Positions 25,561 to 34,017 of a stretch of 64,000 nucleotides of DNA are shown piece after piece. Both the position numbers and the translations under genes were made by a program. The stretch comes from Nocardioides sp. GY 10113 (GTDB lineage: Bacteria; Actinomycetota; Actinomycetes; Propionibacteriales; Nocardioidaceae). The DNA lies in NCBI RefSeq assembly GCF_004919105.1, contig NZ_STGK01000001.1, forward strand, positions 457,420 to 521,419, given 5' to 3'. Numbering within the stretch: position 1 is the first letter of the stretch; each line of letters begins with the position of its first letter. The notes beneath the pieces are model-generated. The model was not told the origin of the DNA and did not search any database. It saw nothing but the letters and a program-made list of their open reading frames with translations.

Positions 25561-26691
25561 TCAGGCCGGCACCGGCACCTCGAGCCGCTCCCCGGCGTGC
25601 ACCGCCAGCATCCGCTGCACCGTGGCGGACCACGGGAACTCCTCGGCCCGCGCCCGCGCCCCGGTACGCCGCAGCCGGGCCGGTCGCGCGGCGAGCCGGA
25701 GCACCGCGTCGGCCAGCGCGCCCGGCTCCGGCGCACCCCAGGCGCCGCACCGGGCGTCGACGAGCTCCCGTGCGCCGCCGCGGTCGGCGGTGACCACCGG
25801 CGTGCCGCAGGCCAGCGCCTCGAGCACCGCGAGCCCGAAGGTCTCCCCGGGGCACACCGAGAGCGCGACGTCGGCCGCCGCCACCCGCGCGCACAGCTCG
25901 TCGCGGCCGCCGACGAAGCCGTGGAAGGTGACCGGCGCCCCTTCCGCGATCGCCTGCAGCTCGCCCAGGTGCGGGCCTTCGCCGTACACGTCCAGCCGGA
26001 CCGGGATCCCGCGTCGATGCAGCTCGACGGCGGTGGCGACCGCCAGGTGCGGCGACTTCTCCCGGGAGAGCCGGCCGACGTGGACCAGCCGGAGCACGCC
26101 GTCGTCCGTCCCGCGCGCGTCGGTCCCACCGGGCGCGGGGCGGAACGTCGCGAGGTCGACCCCGAGCGGGACCCGTTCGAGCGGACAGTCCGCCGCGTCG
26201 GCGAGCGCCCGGAACTCGTCCTGGGCGTAGCGGGAGGTGACCACCAGGGTGTCGAAGCTGCGCACCACCAGCCGGTTCACCAGCCCGATCGACACCTTCG
26301 CGGTGGTCGGCTTCCCGCTGCGCAGCGCGAACATGTCGGTGAGGTTCTCGTGTGAGAGGCAGACGGTGCGGACCCCCGCGCGCCGCGCCCACCAGGCGAC
26401 CGGCAGCAGCGTGAGCTTGTCGTTCCACTCGATCGAGGTGGGCGCGAACCGCTCCAGGGTGTCGACCAGGCGCCACGGCTCGACGATCAGCCGGTAGCCG
26501 CCGCCCACCCGCGGGGCGCGGACGGTGGCGACCGGACCGAGCGGCGTCTCCCGGACCGAGTCGGCGGGGCCGGGCACCACGAGGAGCCGTTCGACGCCGG
26601 CGTCGACGTACCCCTGGCCGAGCTCGGCGACGGCCGTCCTCATCCCGCCCGACGCCGCCCCGACGAAGTTGGCGAGCTGGGCGATGCGCAC
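25561..26691 (-). CDS. Glycosyltransferase family 4, PimC-like mannosyltransferase
   Basis: A 376-residue GT-B enzyme. The start VRIAQLANFVGAASGGMRTA closely follows the pattern of mycobacterial PimC, which adds the third mannose to phosphatidylinositol dimannoside. The C-terminal Glycos_transf_1 domain has LVHVGRLSREKSPHLAVA and the nucleotide-site CPGETFGLAVLEALACGTPV. The donor is probably GDP-mannose by family. GTG 26691 is chosen; longer reading to 27054 would run into the next gene on the other strand. Confidence 0.82.
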   Translation of the reverse strand: MRIAQLANFVGAASGGMRTAVAELGQGYVDAGVERLLVVPGPADSVRETPLGPVATVRAPRVGGGYRLIVEPWRLVDTLERFAPTSIEWNDKLTLLPVAWWARRAGVRTVCLSHENLTDMFALRSGKPTTAKVSIGLVNRLVVRSFDTLVVTSRYAQDEFRALADAADCPLERVPLGVDLATFRPAPGGTDARGTDDGVLRLVHVGRLSREKSPHLAVATAVELHRRGIPVRLDVYGEGPHLGELQAIAEGAPVTFHGFVGGRDELCARVAAADVALSVCPGETFGLAVLEALACGTPVVTADRGGARELVDARCGAWGAPEPGALADAVLRLAARPARLRRTGARARAEEFPWSATVQRMLAVHAGERLEVPVPA

Positions 26692-26800
26692 GCGGCAGAC
26701 CGTGCCGGCTCCCGATGAACGGACGACGACCCCGGGGTGGAAGCCAGATGAGCGCTCGTCGCGGCCGGCGGCGGTTGACGGCGGGGGAAGACTGGGCAGC

Positions 26801-29098
26801 ATGGCCACGCGCGCACCGAACGGAGAGCCGGACGAGTCCCGCCTGGAGGTGTCCGCGGCGCCCGAGCACTCCGCCGGTCCGCGCGCGGTGGCCGCGGCGA
26901 TGCGGCACGCCGTCGGGCAGATGGGCGTACGCCGGAGCGCCGCCACCCTGCGCCGGGTCAACCAGGCCGACGGCTTCGACTGCCAGGGCTGCGCGTGGCC
27001 GGACGCCGAGGCCGGGCACCGGCACGTCGCCGAGTTCTGCGAGAACGGTGCCAAGGCGGTCGCGGAGGAGGCGACCCTGCGCCGGGTCGACGCGGGGTTC
27101 TTCGCCGAGCACTCGGTCGCCGACCTCGCCGGGCACGGCGACTACTGGCTCGGCCAGCAGGGCCGGCTGACCGAGCCGATGGTGCTGCGGCCCGGCGCCA
27201 CCCACTACGCACCGATCGGCTGGGACGAGGCGTTCGCGCTGGTGGCCGATCACCTGCGCGGGCTCGACCACCCCGACCAGGCCGTCTTCTACACCTCCGG
27301 TCGCACCTCCAACGAGGCCGCCTTCGTCTACCAGCTGCTGGTCCGCGCCTTCGGCACCAACAACCTCCCGGACTGCTCCAACATGTGCCACGAGTCGACC
27401 TCGGTGGCGCTGACGGAGACGATCGGGATCGGCAAGGGCTCGGTCACCCTCACCGACGTCGAGACCGCCGACCTGATCGTCGTCGCCGGTCAGAACCCCG
27501 GCACCAACCACCCCCGGATGCTCGCCTCGCTCGAGGTCGCCAAGGACAACGGCGCCCGGATCATCTCGGTCAACCCGCTCCGGGAGGCCGGGCTGGGGCG
27601 GTTCAAGAACCCGCAGCGGCCGCGGGGCGTGGTCGGCCACGGCACGCGGCTCGCCGACCTCCACCTCCCGATCCGACTCGGAGGCGACCTGGCGCTGTTC
27701 CAGGCGTGGGGCGCGCTGCTGCTCAAGTGGGGGGCCATCGACGAGGAGTTCCTCGCCGAGCACACCGTCGGCTTCACGGCGTACGCCGAAGGGCTGGCCG
27801 ACCTGGACTGGGACAAGGTGGAGGAGGCGACCGGCCTGACCCGCGACCAGATCGAGGAGGGCGCGGCGATGATCCGCGACTCGGCCGCCACCGTGTGGTG
27901 CTGGGCGATGGGGCTGACCCAGCACCGGCACGGGGTGGCGACGATCAAGGAGGTCGTCAACCTGGCGCTGCTGCGCGGCGACATCGGGCGCCCGGGGGCC
28001 GGACTGTGCCCGGTCCGCGGACACTCCAACGTCCAGGGCGACCGGACCATGGGGATCTGGGAGAGGCCCCCGGTCTGGTTCCTCGACGCGCTCGAGGTCG
28101 AGTTCGGGATCCCGGTCCCGCGCGAGCACGGCCTCGACGTCGTCGAGGCGATCCGCGCCCTCAGCACCGGTGCCGCCCGGGTCTTCGTCGGGCTCGGCGG
28201 CAACTTCGCCTCCGCGGCGCCGGACACCCCGGTCACCGAGGCCGCGCTGCGCCGTGCCGACCTGACCGTCCAGATCTCCACCAAGCTGAACCGGTCGCAC
28301 GCGGTGCCCGGGACGACCGCGCTGATCCTGCCGGTGCTGGGCCGCTCCGAGCGCGACCTCACCGGCGGCAGCCCGCAGCGGGTCACGGTCGAGGACTCGA
28401 TGTCGATGGTGCACGCCTCGCGCGGGCCGCTCGCGCCGGCCTCCCCGGAGCTGCGCTCGGAGGTCGACGTGGTCTGCTCGATCGCGCTCGCGCTGTTCGC
28501 CGAGGACCACCCGGGCTCGGGCGTGCCGTGGGAGCGGCTGCGCACCGACTACGGCGAGATCCGGCACCGGATCTCCCGGGTGATCCCCGGCTTCGACGAC
28601 TACGAACGCCGGATCGACCAGCCGGGAGGCTTCGTGCTGCCGCACCCGCCGCGCGACGCCCGCGTCTTCCCGACCGCGGCCGGCAGGGCTGTGCTCACGG
28701 TGAGCCCGCTGGACGTGCTCGACCTGCCCGAGGGGCACCTGCTGCTGCAGACGCTGCGCTCGCACGACCAGTACAACACCACGATCTACGGGCTCGACGA
28801 CCGCTACCGGGGCATCCGCAACGGGCGCCGCGTGGTCTTCGTCCACCCCGACGACGTGGCCGACCTGGGTCTCGCCGGCGGCGACCTGGTCGACCTGGTC
28901 GCGGTCTGGGGGGACGGCGTCGAGCGGCGCGCGGACCGGTTCCGCGTGGTCCCCTACGACCAGCCCCGCGGCTGCGCCGCGGCCTACTACCCCGAGACCA
29001 ACCCGCTGGTGCCGCTCGGCTCGGTGGCGGTGGGCAGCAACACGCCGACCTCCAAGTCGGTGGTGGTGCGCCTCGAGCCGCACGGTGGCGGGCGGTGA
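26801..29098 (+). CDS. FdhF/YdeP family molybdopterin oxidoreductase
   Basis: A 765-residue molybdoenzyme of the YdeP (formate-dehydrogenase-like) branch. It has Cys61 and Cys64 in FDCQGCAWPD, the start of an iron-sulfur site, then the molybdopterin domain: FYTSGRTSNEAAFVYQLLVR, PDCSNMCHESTSVALTETIG and GQNPGTNHPRMLASLE. The dinucleotide-binding fold closes the protein (HDQYNTTIYGLDDRYRGIRN). YdeP proteins are linked to acid resistance in E. coli but their reaction is unknown. ATG 26801 starts the family-type N-terminus. A pirin gene follows 52 bp later. Confidence 0.88.
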   Translation: MATRAPNGEPDESRLEVSAAPEHSAGPRAVAAAMRHAVGQMGVRRSAATLRRVNQADGFDCQGCAWPDAEAGHRHVAEFCENGAKAVAEEATLRRVDAGFFAEHSVADLAGHGDYWLGQQGRLTEPMVLRPGATHYAPIGWDEAFALVADHLRGLDHPDQAVFYTSGRTSNEAAFVYQLLVRAFGTNNLPDCSNMCHESTSVALTETIGIGKGSVTLTDVETADLIVVAGQNPGTNHPRMLASLEVAKDNGARIISVNPLREAGLGRFKNPQRPRGVVGHGTRLADLHLPIRLGGDLALFQAWGALLLKWGAIDEEFLAEHTVGFTAYAEGLADLDWDKVEEATGLTRDQIEEGAAMIRDSAATVWCWAMGLTQHRHGVATIKEVVNLALLRGDIGRPGAGLCPVRGHSNVQGDRTMGIWERPPVWFLDALEVEFGIPVPREHGLDVVEAIRALSTGAARVFVGLGGNFASAAPDTPVTEAALRRADLTVQISTKLNRSHAVPGTTALILPVLGRSERDLTGGSPQRVTVEDSMSMVHASRGPLAPASPELRSEVDVVCSIALALFAEDHPGSGVPWERLRTDYGEIRHRISRVIPGFDDYERRIDQPGGFVLPHPPRDARVFPTAAGRAVLTVSPLDVLDLPEGHLLLQTLRSHDQYNTTIYGLDDRYRGIRNGRRVVFVHPDDVADLGLAGGDLVDLVAVWGDGVERRADRFRVVPYDQPRGCAAAYYPETNPLVPLGSVAVGSNTPTSKSVVVRLEPHGGGR

Positions 29099-29150
29099 GC
29101 GACGCGTCGATCCCGCCCCGGACCGGCGCCGGTTCGGGGATGATGCGGCG

Positions 29151-30161
29151 ATGAGCAACCCCGAGGCACGTCCGGACGAGGTGGCCTGCGCCCCGGGCCG
29201 CGTGGGCGACCTGGAGGTGCTGGCGCCGCGGGAGGTGCCGCTGGGCGGCCCGCGCGCGATGCGCGTGCGTCGTACCCTCCCGCAGCGGTCGCGCTCGTTG
29301 ATCGGCGCCTGGTGCTTCGTCGACCACTACGGCCCCGACCGCGTCGCCGACTCCGGCGGGATGAGCGTCGCGCCGCACCCGCACACCGGGCTGCAGACCG
29401 TCTCGTGGCTCTTCGAGGGCGAGATCACGCACCGCGACAGCGCCGGCCACCACGCCACCGTCCGGCCCGGTGAGGTCAACCTGATGACCGCCGGCCGCGG
29501 GATCAGCCACTCGGAGGTCTCCACGGCGGACACCGAGGTGCTGCACGGCGCGCAGTTGTGGGTGGCGCTACCCGATGCCGCCCGGGACACCGCGCCCGGG
29601 TTCGAGCACTACGCCCCGCCGCGGGTCGCCGGTCCGGGCTGGTCGGCGCGCGTCTTCCTGGGCTCGCTGCTCGGCAGCGACTCGCCGGTGGCCACCTTCA
29701 CGCCGCTGCTCGGCGCCGAGGTGGTGCTGGAACCCGGCGCGGTGCTGGAGGTGGACGTGGACCCGGCGTTCGAGCACGGCGTCCTGGTCGACGTCGGCGA
29801 CCTCGAGGTGGGCGCCGGGGAGGGCGGCGTCGACGCGAAGGCAGCCGACCTCGCCTACGTGCCGCCCGGCGCCCGGCGGCTCCGGCTCGACGCGGGCCCC
29901 GAGGGCGCCCGCGTGCTGGTGCTCGGCGGTACGCCGTTCGGCGAGTCGATCGTGATGTGGTGGAACTTCGTGGGTCGCAGCCACGAGGAGGTCGTGGCGT
30001 TCCGGGCGGCGTGGCAGGAGCAGGTGGTCGGGCCGGACGGGACGCCGGTGACCGACGGCCAGGCCGTCGCCGAGGGGCGGTTCGGCGTGGTGCTCGGAGA
30101 GACCCTGCCGCCGATCCCCGCGCCGGTCCTCCCCACCGTGCGGCTGCGCGAACGCCGCTGA
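29151..30161 (+). CDS. Pirin family protein (bicupin)
   Basis: A 336-residue pirin. The metal site is visible in APHPHTGLQTVSWLFEGEI (two His) and TAGRGISHSEVS (His), with the glutamate in between; the second cupin begins near residue 190. A C-terminal pirin_C domain carries GTPFGESIVMWWNFVGRSHE. Pirins are iron-dependent; some are quercetin dioxygenases and others redox sensors. It lies 52 bp after the YdeP-type gene in the same direction, so the two may be co-transcribed. Confidence 0.9.
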   Translation: MSNPEARPDEVACAPGRVGDLEVLAPREVPLGGPRAMRVRRTLPQRSRSLIGAWCFVDHYGPDRVADSGGMSVAPHPHTGLQTVSWLFEGEITHRDSAGHHATVRPGEVNLMTAGRGISHSEVSTADTEVLHGAQLWVALPDAARDTAPGFEHYAPPRVAGPGWSARVFLGSLLGSDSPVATFTPLLGAEVVLEPGAVLEVDVDPAFEHGVLVDVGDLEVGAGEGGVDAKAADLAYVPPGARRLRLDAGPEGARVLVLGGTPFGESIVMWWNFVGRSHEEVVAFRAAWQEQVVGPDGTPVTDGQAVAEGRFGVVLGETLPPIPAPVLPTVRLRERR

Positions 30162-30210
30162 TCCACAGCCCCGTCCGCGGACGCCGGTCGCGTCGGCGCG
30201 ATGGTCCAAG

Positions 30211-30795
30211 ATGTCCGCCATGGGACCGATCACCGGCGAGGACGGGCTGGCGCGCTGCCCGTGGGGAGCGGCCGCGGGGCCGATGCGCGACTACCACGAC
30301 AGCGAGTGGGGGATGCCGGTGCACGGCGAGTCCGCCTACCTGGAGCGGATGACCCTGGAGGCCTTCCAGTCCGGGCTCTCCTGGGCGGTCATCCTGGCCA
30401 AGCGCCCCGGGTTCCGGACGGCCTTCGCCGGCTTCGACGCCGAGGTGATCGCCGACTTCGAGGAGCCGGACGTGGAGCGGCTGCTCGGCGACGCCGGCAT
30501 CGTGCGCAACCGACGCAAGATCGAGGCCACCATCGCCAACGCCCGCGCCACCGTCGACCTGCGCGCCGACGGCGGCCTGGAGGCGTTCATCCGGGGGTTC
30601 GCCGCCGAGGACGCGGAGCCGCCGGTCACCGCGGCCGACTGGCCCTCCAGCACGCCCGAGTCCACCGCGCTCTCCAAGGCCCTGAAGAAGCGCGGCTTCG
30701 CCTTCGTCGGGCCGACCACGCTCTACGCGCTGCTGCAGGCGCTGGGGCTGCCCGACCCGCACCTGGCCGGGTGTCACCGGCGGGGCGCCGCGTGA
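30211..30795 (+). CDS. tag: DNA-3-methyladenine glycosylase I
   Basis: A 194-residue Tag enzyme that removes 3-methyladenine from DNA. The N-terminal RCPWG and YHDSEWG motifs and the C-terminal DPHLAGCHRR supply the Cys, His, His, Cys set that binds the structural zinc in E. coli Tag. The base-recognition helix has GLSWAVILAKR, and LSKALKKRGFAFVGPTT is diagnostic. ATG 30211 or 30220 could start it. Its stop overlaps the cidA start (GTGA), an unusual coupling of repair and membrane genes. Confidence 0.93.
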   Translation: MSAMGPITGEDGLARCPWGAAAGPMRDYHDSEWGMPVHGESAYLERMTLEAFQSGLSWAVILAKRPGFRTAFAGFDAEVIADFEEPDVERLLGDAGIVRNRRKIEATIANARATVDLRADGGLEAFIRGFAAEDAEPPVTAADWPSSTPESTALSKALKKRGFAFVGPTTLYALLQALGLPDPHLAGCHRRGAA

Positions 30796-31181
30796 TCCGG
30801 GGCCTGACCTACCTGATCGGCTTCCAGATCCTCGGCGAGCTGGTGGTCGGGATCCTCGAGGTCCCGGTGCCCGGTCCGGTCGTCGGGATGCTGCTCTGCT
30901 TCGTGGCCCTCCGGATCCGTCGTACCGGGGACGACGCGCCGATCGTCCGCGCCTCGACGGCGCTGCTGCGCCACCTGCAGCTGCTCTTCGTGCCGGCCGG
31001 CGTCGGGATCGTCGCCTACCTCGGTGTCTTCCGCGACGACGCGCTGCCGATCGCGGTGGCGATGCTCGGCTCGTGGCTGCTCGGGATGGGTGCGGTCGGC
31101 TGGACCGCGGTCGGGCTGGAGCGGCTCACCGGGCGTCCGCGCGACGACCTGCCGCCGGCTCACCACGGTCGAGCCGCATGA
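30792..31181 (+). CDS. cidA: CidA/LrgA family membrane protein
   Basis: A 129-residue holin-like protein with four helices: LTYLIGFQILGELVVG, then VPVPGPVVGMLLCFVALRIR, which is the family signature (PGPVVGMLLL). CidA/LrgA proteins are implicated in murein hydrolase control and in pyruvate or small-acid transport together with CidB/LrgB. GTG 30792 overlaps the tag stop, and the cidB ATG overlaps its own stop. The C-terminal tail is short and polar. Confidence 0.87.
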   Translation: MIRGLTYLIGFQILGELVVGILEVPVPGPVVGMLLCFVALRIRRTGDDAPIVRASTALLRHLQLLFVPAGVGIVAYLGVFRDDALPIAVAMLGSWLLGMGAVGWTAVGLERLTGRPRDDLPPAHHGRAA

Positions 31182-31903
31182 GCGGCCCGGCGCACGTGGG
31201 GGACGTGGTGCTCGACGTCGCCCGGTCCCCGCTCGGGCTGATCGGGATCACCCTCGCCGGCTACCAGGCCGGGCGCTGGCTGCAAGGACGCCTGGGCGGG
31301 CACCCGGTGGCGCAGCCGGTGCTGGTGGCGATCGCCGTGGTCGGCGGGGCGATCACCCTGCTCGGCGTCGACTACGCCGACTACCGCGCGGGGGTCGGCC
31401 TGATCACGTTCTGGCTGGGGCCCGCGGTCGTGGCGCTGGCGGTCCCGCTGCACCGCCAGTCCGGCCAGCTGCGGGGGTTCGTGCTGCCGATGCTGGTGGC
31501 GGTGGTGGTCGGTGCGGTGGTCTCGGTGACCTCCACGGTGCTGCTCGCCCGCCTGCTGGGCGCCGACGAGGTGCTGCAGCGGACGCTCGCGCCCAAGTCG
31601 GCCACCACCCCGGTGGCGATCGCGCTGGCCGACGGACTCGGTGGCATCGCGCCGCTGGCGGCCGCGTTCGCGATCGCGATCGGCATCGTCGCCGCGCTCA
31701 CCGGCCCCGCCGTCCTCAACCTGTTCCGGGTCCGCGACCGTCGGGCCCGGGGACTGGCGGTCGGGACGGTCTCCCACGGCATCGGCGCCTCCCGGATGCT
31801 CCGCGAGGACGAGGTCGAGGGGGCCTTCGCCGGGCTCGGGATGGGCCTGTCCGCGCTGGCCACCAGCCTGCTGCTCCCGGTGATCGCCCTGATCCTCTGG
31901 TGA
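31178..31903 (+). CDS. cidB: CidB/LrgB family membrane protein
   Basis: A 241-residue partner of CidA/LrgA with about seven helices. APKSATTPVAIALADGLGGI is the LrgB signature (PKSVTTPIA), and TVSHGIGASRMLREDEVEGA is also conserved. In Bacillus, a LrgAB homologue takes up pyruvate; in Staphylococcus the pair affects autolysis. The ATG overlaps the cidA stop (ATGA). Together with tag and cidA it forms a three-gene overlapping unit. Confidence 0.9.
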   Translation: MSGPAHVGDVVLDVARSPLGLIGITLAGYQAGRWLQGRLGGHPVAQPVLVAIAVVGGAITLLGVDYADYRAGVGLITFWLGPAVVALAVPLHRQSGQLRGFVLPMLVAVVVGAVVSVTSTVLLARLLGADEVLQRTLAPKSATTPVAIALADGLGGIAPLAAAFAIAIGIVAALTGPAVLNLFRVRDRRARGLAVGTVSHGIGASRMLREDEVEGAFAGLGMGLSALATSLLLPVIALILW

Positions 31904-31945
31904 GTCCCGTGCCGCGGCCCCGGGCTGGCAGTAGCCTCCGGGCCC

Positions 31946-33355
31946 ATGACCCGCGTGCATGCCTTCACCGACGATGCCCTCGGCGATGACGACACCGTCG
32001 GCCTGGTCGCGCGGCTGCGCGCCCGCAAGGTCTCGCCGGGGGAGCTGGTGGAGGCCTCGATCGCGCGGATGGAGAAGCTCGACGCCGCCCTGGGCGGCCT
32101 GGCGTACGCCGCCTTCGACGAGGCCCGCCGGGAGTCGGTGACCCGCCGCGACGGTTTCTTCGCCGGGATCCCGACGCTGGTCAAGGACAACTGCGACGTC
32201 GCCGGCATGCCGACCCAGCACGGCACCGACGCGTTCACCGCCCGCCGCGCGGAGGTGGACGGGGAGTTCGCGCGGACCTACCGCGCGACCGGGATGCTGG
32301 TGCTGGGCAAGTCCCAGCTCTCGGAGTTCGGGTTCAGCGCGGCCGCCGAGCACCCGCGGCTCGGTCCGGTCCGCAACCCGTGGGATCCCGACCACATCGC
32401 CGGCGCCTCGTCCGCCGGCGCGGCCGCGTTCGTGGCGGGCGGCGCGGTGCCGATCGCGCACGCCAACGACGGCGGCGGGTCGATCCGGATCCCGGCGCAT
32501 GCCTGCGGGCTGGTCGGCCTCAAGCCCACCCGCGGTCGGGTCCCGCAGGACGCCCTGCACCGGCAGATGCCGGTCCGGATCGTCGCCGACGGCGTCCTCA
32601 CCCGCAGCGTCCGGGACACCGCTGCCTTCCTGCGCGAGTCGGAGAAGCACTACCGACGCCTCGACCTGCCGCCGATCGGCGACATCACCCGGCCCTCGCA
32701 CCGGCGGCTGAAGGTGGCGTTCGTCACCTCGTGGGCCGGTCGCGGCGCGACACCGGAGGTGCGCGAGCAGGTCGTCGCCACCGCCGCGTTGCTCGAGGAG
32801 CTGGGGCACCACGTGACGGAGATCGCCGAGCAGGACGTGCCGGTCGGCGACACGTTCGCCGACGACTTCCTGCTCTACTGGGGCTTCCTGGCCATGGTCG
32901 TCGTCCGCTCCGGCCGCTGGACGTTCGACCGCTCCTGGGACGCCTCCCGGTGCGACCACCTGACCCTCGGCCTGGCCCGGTACGCCGCCCGGCGGCTGCA
33001 CCGGCTGCCCGCCGCGATCGCCCGGCTGCGGTCCTCGCAGCGGCAGTCTCGTCGCTTCTTCGCAGGTCAGGACGTGATCCTGACGCCGACGGTGGCCTCG
33101 CCGACGCCCCGTATCGGGCACCTCGACCCGACCCAGGACTTCGACACGGTGCTCGAACGGCTGCTGGACTGGGTGGCGTTCACGCCGCTGCAGAACGCCA
33201 CCGGCGATCCCTCCCTGTCGCTGCCGCTGGCGACCAGCGCGTCCGGCCTGCCGCAGGGCATGTGCTTCAGCGCGGCGGCGGGTGGCGAGGCGACTCTGCT
33301 GGGGCTGGCCTACGAGCTCGAGCGGGCCCGTCCCTGGGCCCGGGTGCAGGACTGA
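31946..33355 (+). CDS. Amidase-signature family hydrolase
   Basis: A 469-residue amidase of the Ser-Ser-Lys type. The catalytic lysine is in PTLVKDNCDV, the cis-serine in AGASSAGAAAFVAGGAVP, and the nucleophile serine in NDGGGSIRIPA. The C-terminal half (GDPSLSLPLATSASGLPQGM) matches the family. Substrate cannot be told; GatA is unlikely because no gatC or gatB is near and the length and C-terminus differ. It stands alone, 42 bp after cidB. Confidence 0.9.
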   Translation: MTRVHAFTDDALGDDDTVGLVARLRARKVSPGELVEASIARMEKLDAALGGLAYAAFDEARRESVTRRDGFFAGIPTLVKDNCDVAGMPTQHGTDAFTARRAEVDGEFARTYRATGMLVLGKSQLSEFGFSAAAEHPRLGPVRNPWDPDHIAGASSAGAAAFVAGGAVPIAHANDGGGSIRIPAHACGLVGLKPTRGRVPQDALHRQMPVRIVADGVLTRSVRDTAAFLRESEKHYRRLDLPPIGDITRPSHRRLKVAFVTSWAGRGATPEVREQVVATAALLEELGHHVTEIAEQDVPVGDTFADDFLLYWGFLAMVVVRSGRWTFDRSWDASRCDHLTLGLARYAARRLHRLPAAIARLRSSQRQSRRFFAGQDVILTPTVASPTPRIGHLDPTQDFDTVLERLLDWVAFTPLQNATGDPSLSLPLATSASGLPQGMCFSAAAGGEATLLGLAYELERARPWARVQD

Positions 33356-33433
33356 GCGCGGGGCCGGCAGGGGTCGACCGGACCCGAAAAACAGCAGGTC
33401 AGAACCGCCCGTCGGGGAAAGTGCTTCCTCGAT

Positions 33434-33462
33434 TTCACCCTTGGGTGGCAGACCGGTATGGT
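33434..33462 (+). promoter_or_regulatory. Putative promoter of the tRNA-Thr/tRNA-Met/rpmG unit
   Basis: TTCACC (33434-33439) and TATGGT (33457-33462) are spaced by 17 bp and lie 11 bases before tRNA-Thr. The match to -35 and -10 consensus is fair, and the position suits a transcript starting just before the tRNA. Confidence 0.5.
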
Positions 33463-33473
33463 TCTTCCTCGTT

Positions 33474-33546
33474 GCCCCTTTAGCTCAGTCGGCAGAGCGT
33501 CTCCATGGTAAGGAGAAGGTCTACGGTTCGATTCCGTAAAGGGGCT
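33474..33546 (+). tRNA. thrT: tRNA-Thr (GGT anticodon)
   Basis: GCCCCTT (33474-33480) pairs with AAGGGGC (33539-33545); the discriminator is T. The anticodon stem TCTCC/GGAGA encloses the loop ATGGTAA, giving GGT for ACC/ACT codons. The T-loop is GGTTCGATTCC. CCA is not encoded. Confidence 0.96.
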
Positions 33547-33554
33547 CTGAGAAT

Positions 33555-33601
33555 GGGCGCCTCCGAGGTCACCACGCGGCAGCGGGGTCGCGGAGGCGCC
33601 C
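33555..33601 (+). terminator. Hairpin between tRNA-Thr and tRNA-Met
   Basis: GGGCGCCTCCG (33555-33565) pairs perfectly with 33591-33601, with a 25-base loop. It could be a processing or partial termination signal between the two tRNAs; there is no T-tract. Confidence 0.45.
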
Positions 33602-33610
33602 TACTCATGT

Positions 33611-33687
33611 GGCGGGATAGCTCAGACGGTTAGAGCGCACGACTCATAATCGTGAGGTCACGGGTTCGATCCCCGTTCCCGCTACCA
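33611..33687 (+). tRNA. metT: tRNA-Met (CAT anticodon, elongator)
   Basis: GGCGGGA (33611-33617) pairs with TCCCGCT (33677-33683), with a G-U first pair, discriminator A, and an encoded CCA (33685-33687). The anticodon loop CTCATAA gives CAT. The G1-U72 pair and the overall sequence match actinobacterial elongator tRNA-Met rather than the initiator; an Ile2 (lysidine) tRNA is less likely. It leads directly into rpmG. Confidence 0.93.
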
Positions 33688-33722
33688 ATCCACGCACCAT
33701 CTCCACCGACGAAGGACTTCCT

Positions 33723-33893
33723 GTGGCCAGCAAGAGCAGCGACGTTCGCCCGAAGATCACGCTCGCATGCGTGGACTGCAAGGAGCGCAACTACATCACC
33801 AAGAAGAACCGCCGCAACGACCCCGACCGGCTCGAGCTGGCGAAGTTCTGCCCGCGGTGCCGCAAGCACACCGCGCACCGCGAGACCCGCTGA
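33723..33893 (+). CDS. rpmG: 50S ribosomal protein L33
   Basis: A 56-residue L33 that begins at GTG 33723, with GAAGGA 9 bases upstream. It has two zinc knuckles, [10 protein letters not shown] and [15 protein letters not shown], so it is the Cys-plus form of L33 (all four Cys present). It follows two tRNA genes, a conserved actinobacterial arrangement that continues, beyond an inserted minus-strand gene, to hadA-hadB. Confidence 0.96.
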   Translation: MASKSSDVRPKITLACVDCKERNYITKKNRRNDPDRLELAKFCPRCRKHTAHRETR

Positions 33894-33926
33894 CCTCACC
33901 GGTCACCGGCTGACGCACGTCGCACG

Positions 33927-33968
33927 GCCCCGGCGCTCCCGACAGGGAGGCCGGGGTCGTCGTGCTTT
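33927..33968 (+). terminator. Terminator after rpmG
   Basis: A two-part stem lies 33 bases after the rpmG stop: CCCCGG/CCGGGG outside and CTCCC/GGGAG inside, around GACA (arms about 33928-33940 and 33945-33956). A CTTTCC stretch follows at 33965-33970. Confidence 0.7.
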
Positions 33969-34002
33969 CCGGGAGTCGGCAGCGGCTGCTGTCGACCCGC
34001 GG
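33967..34002. repeat. Copy of the intergenic hairpin repeat family
   Basis: This 36-base segment aligns with 15546-15582 with few differences. Both open with TTCCG, share GAGTCGGCAGCG, and continue TGCTG(C/T)CGAC(T/C)CGCGG. Here the arms have diverged, so the stem is imperfect. It lies between the 3' ends of rpmG and a convergent gene. Confidence 0.55.
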
Positions 34003-34017
34003 GCGCCGGCCCGTCGA

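Noticed and set aside
26692..27054. N-terminal extension of the PimC-like glycosyltransferase
   Set aside because: The family start VRIAQLANF is at 26691; the extension would overlap the molybdoenzyme gene on the other strand and is compositionally a shadow.
31946..33355. GatA subunit of the tRNA amidotransferase
   Set aside because: No gatB or gatC nearby and the C-terminal region differs from GatA; a generic amidase call is safer.
33611..33687. tRNA-Ile2 (CAT with lysidine) instead of tRNA-Met
   Set aside because: The sequence and the G1-U72 pair match actinobacterial elongator tRNA-Met; no feature specific to Ile2 was recognised.
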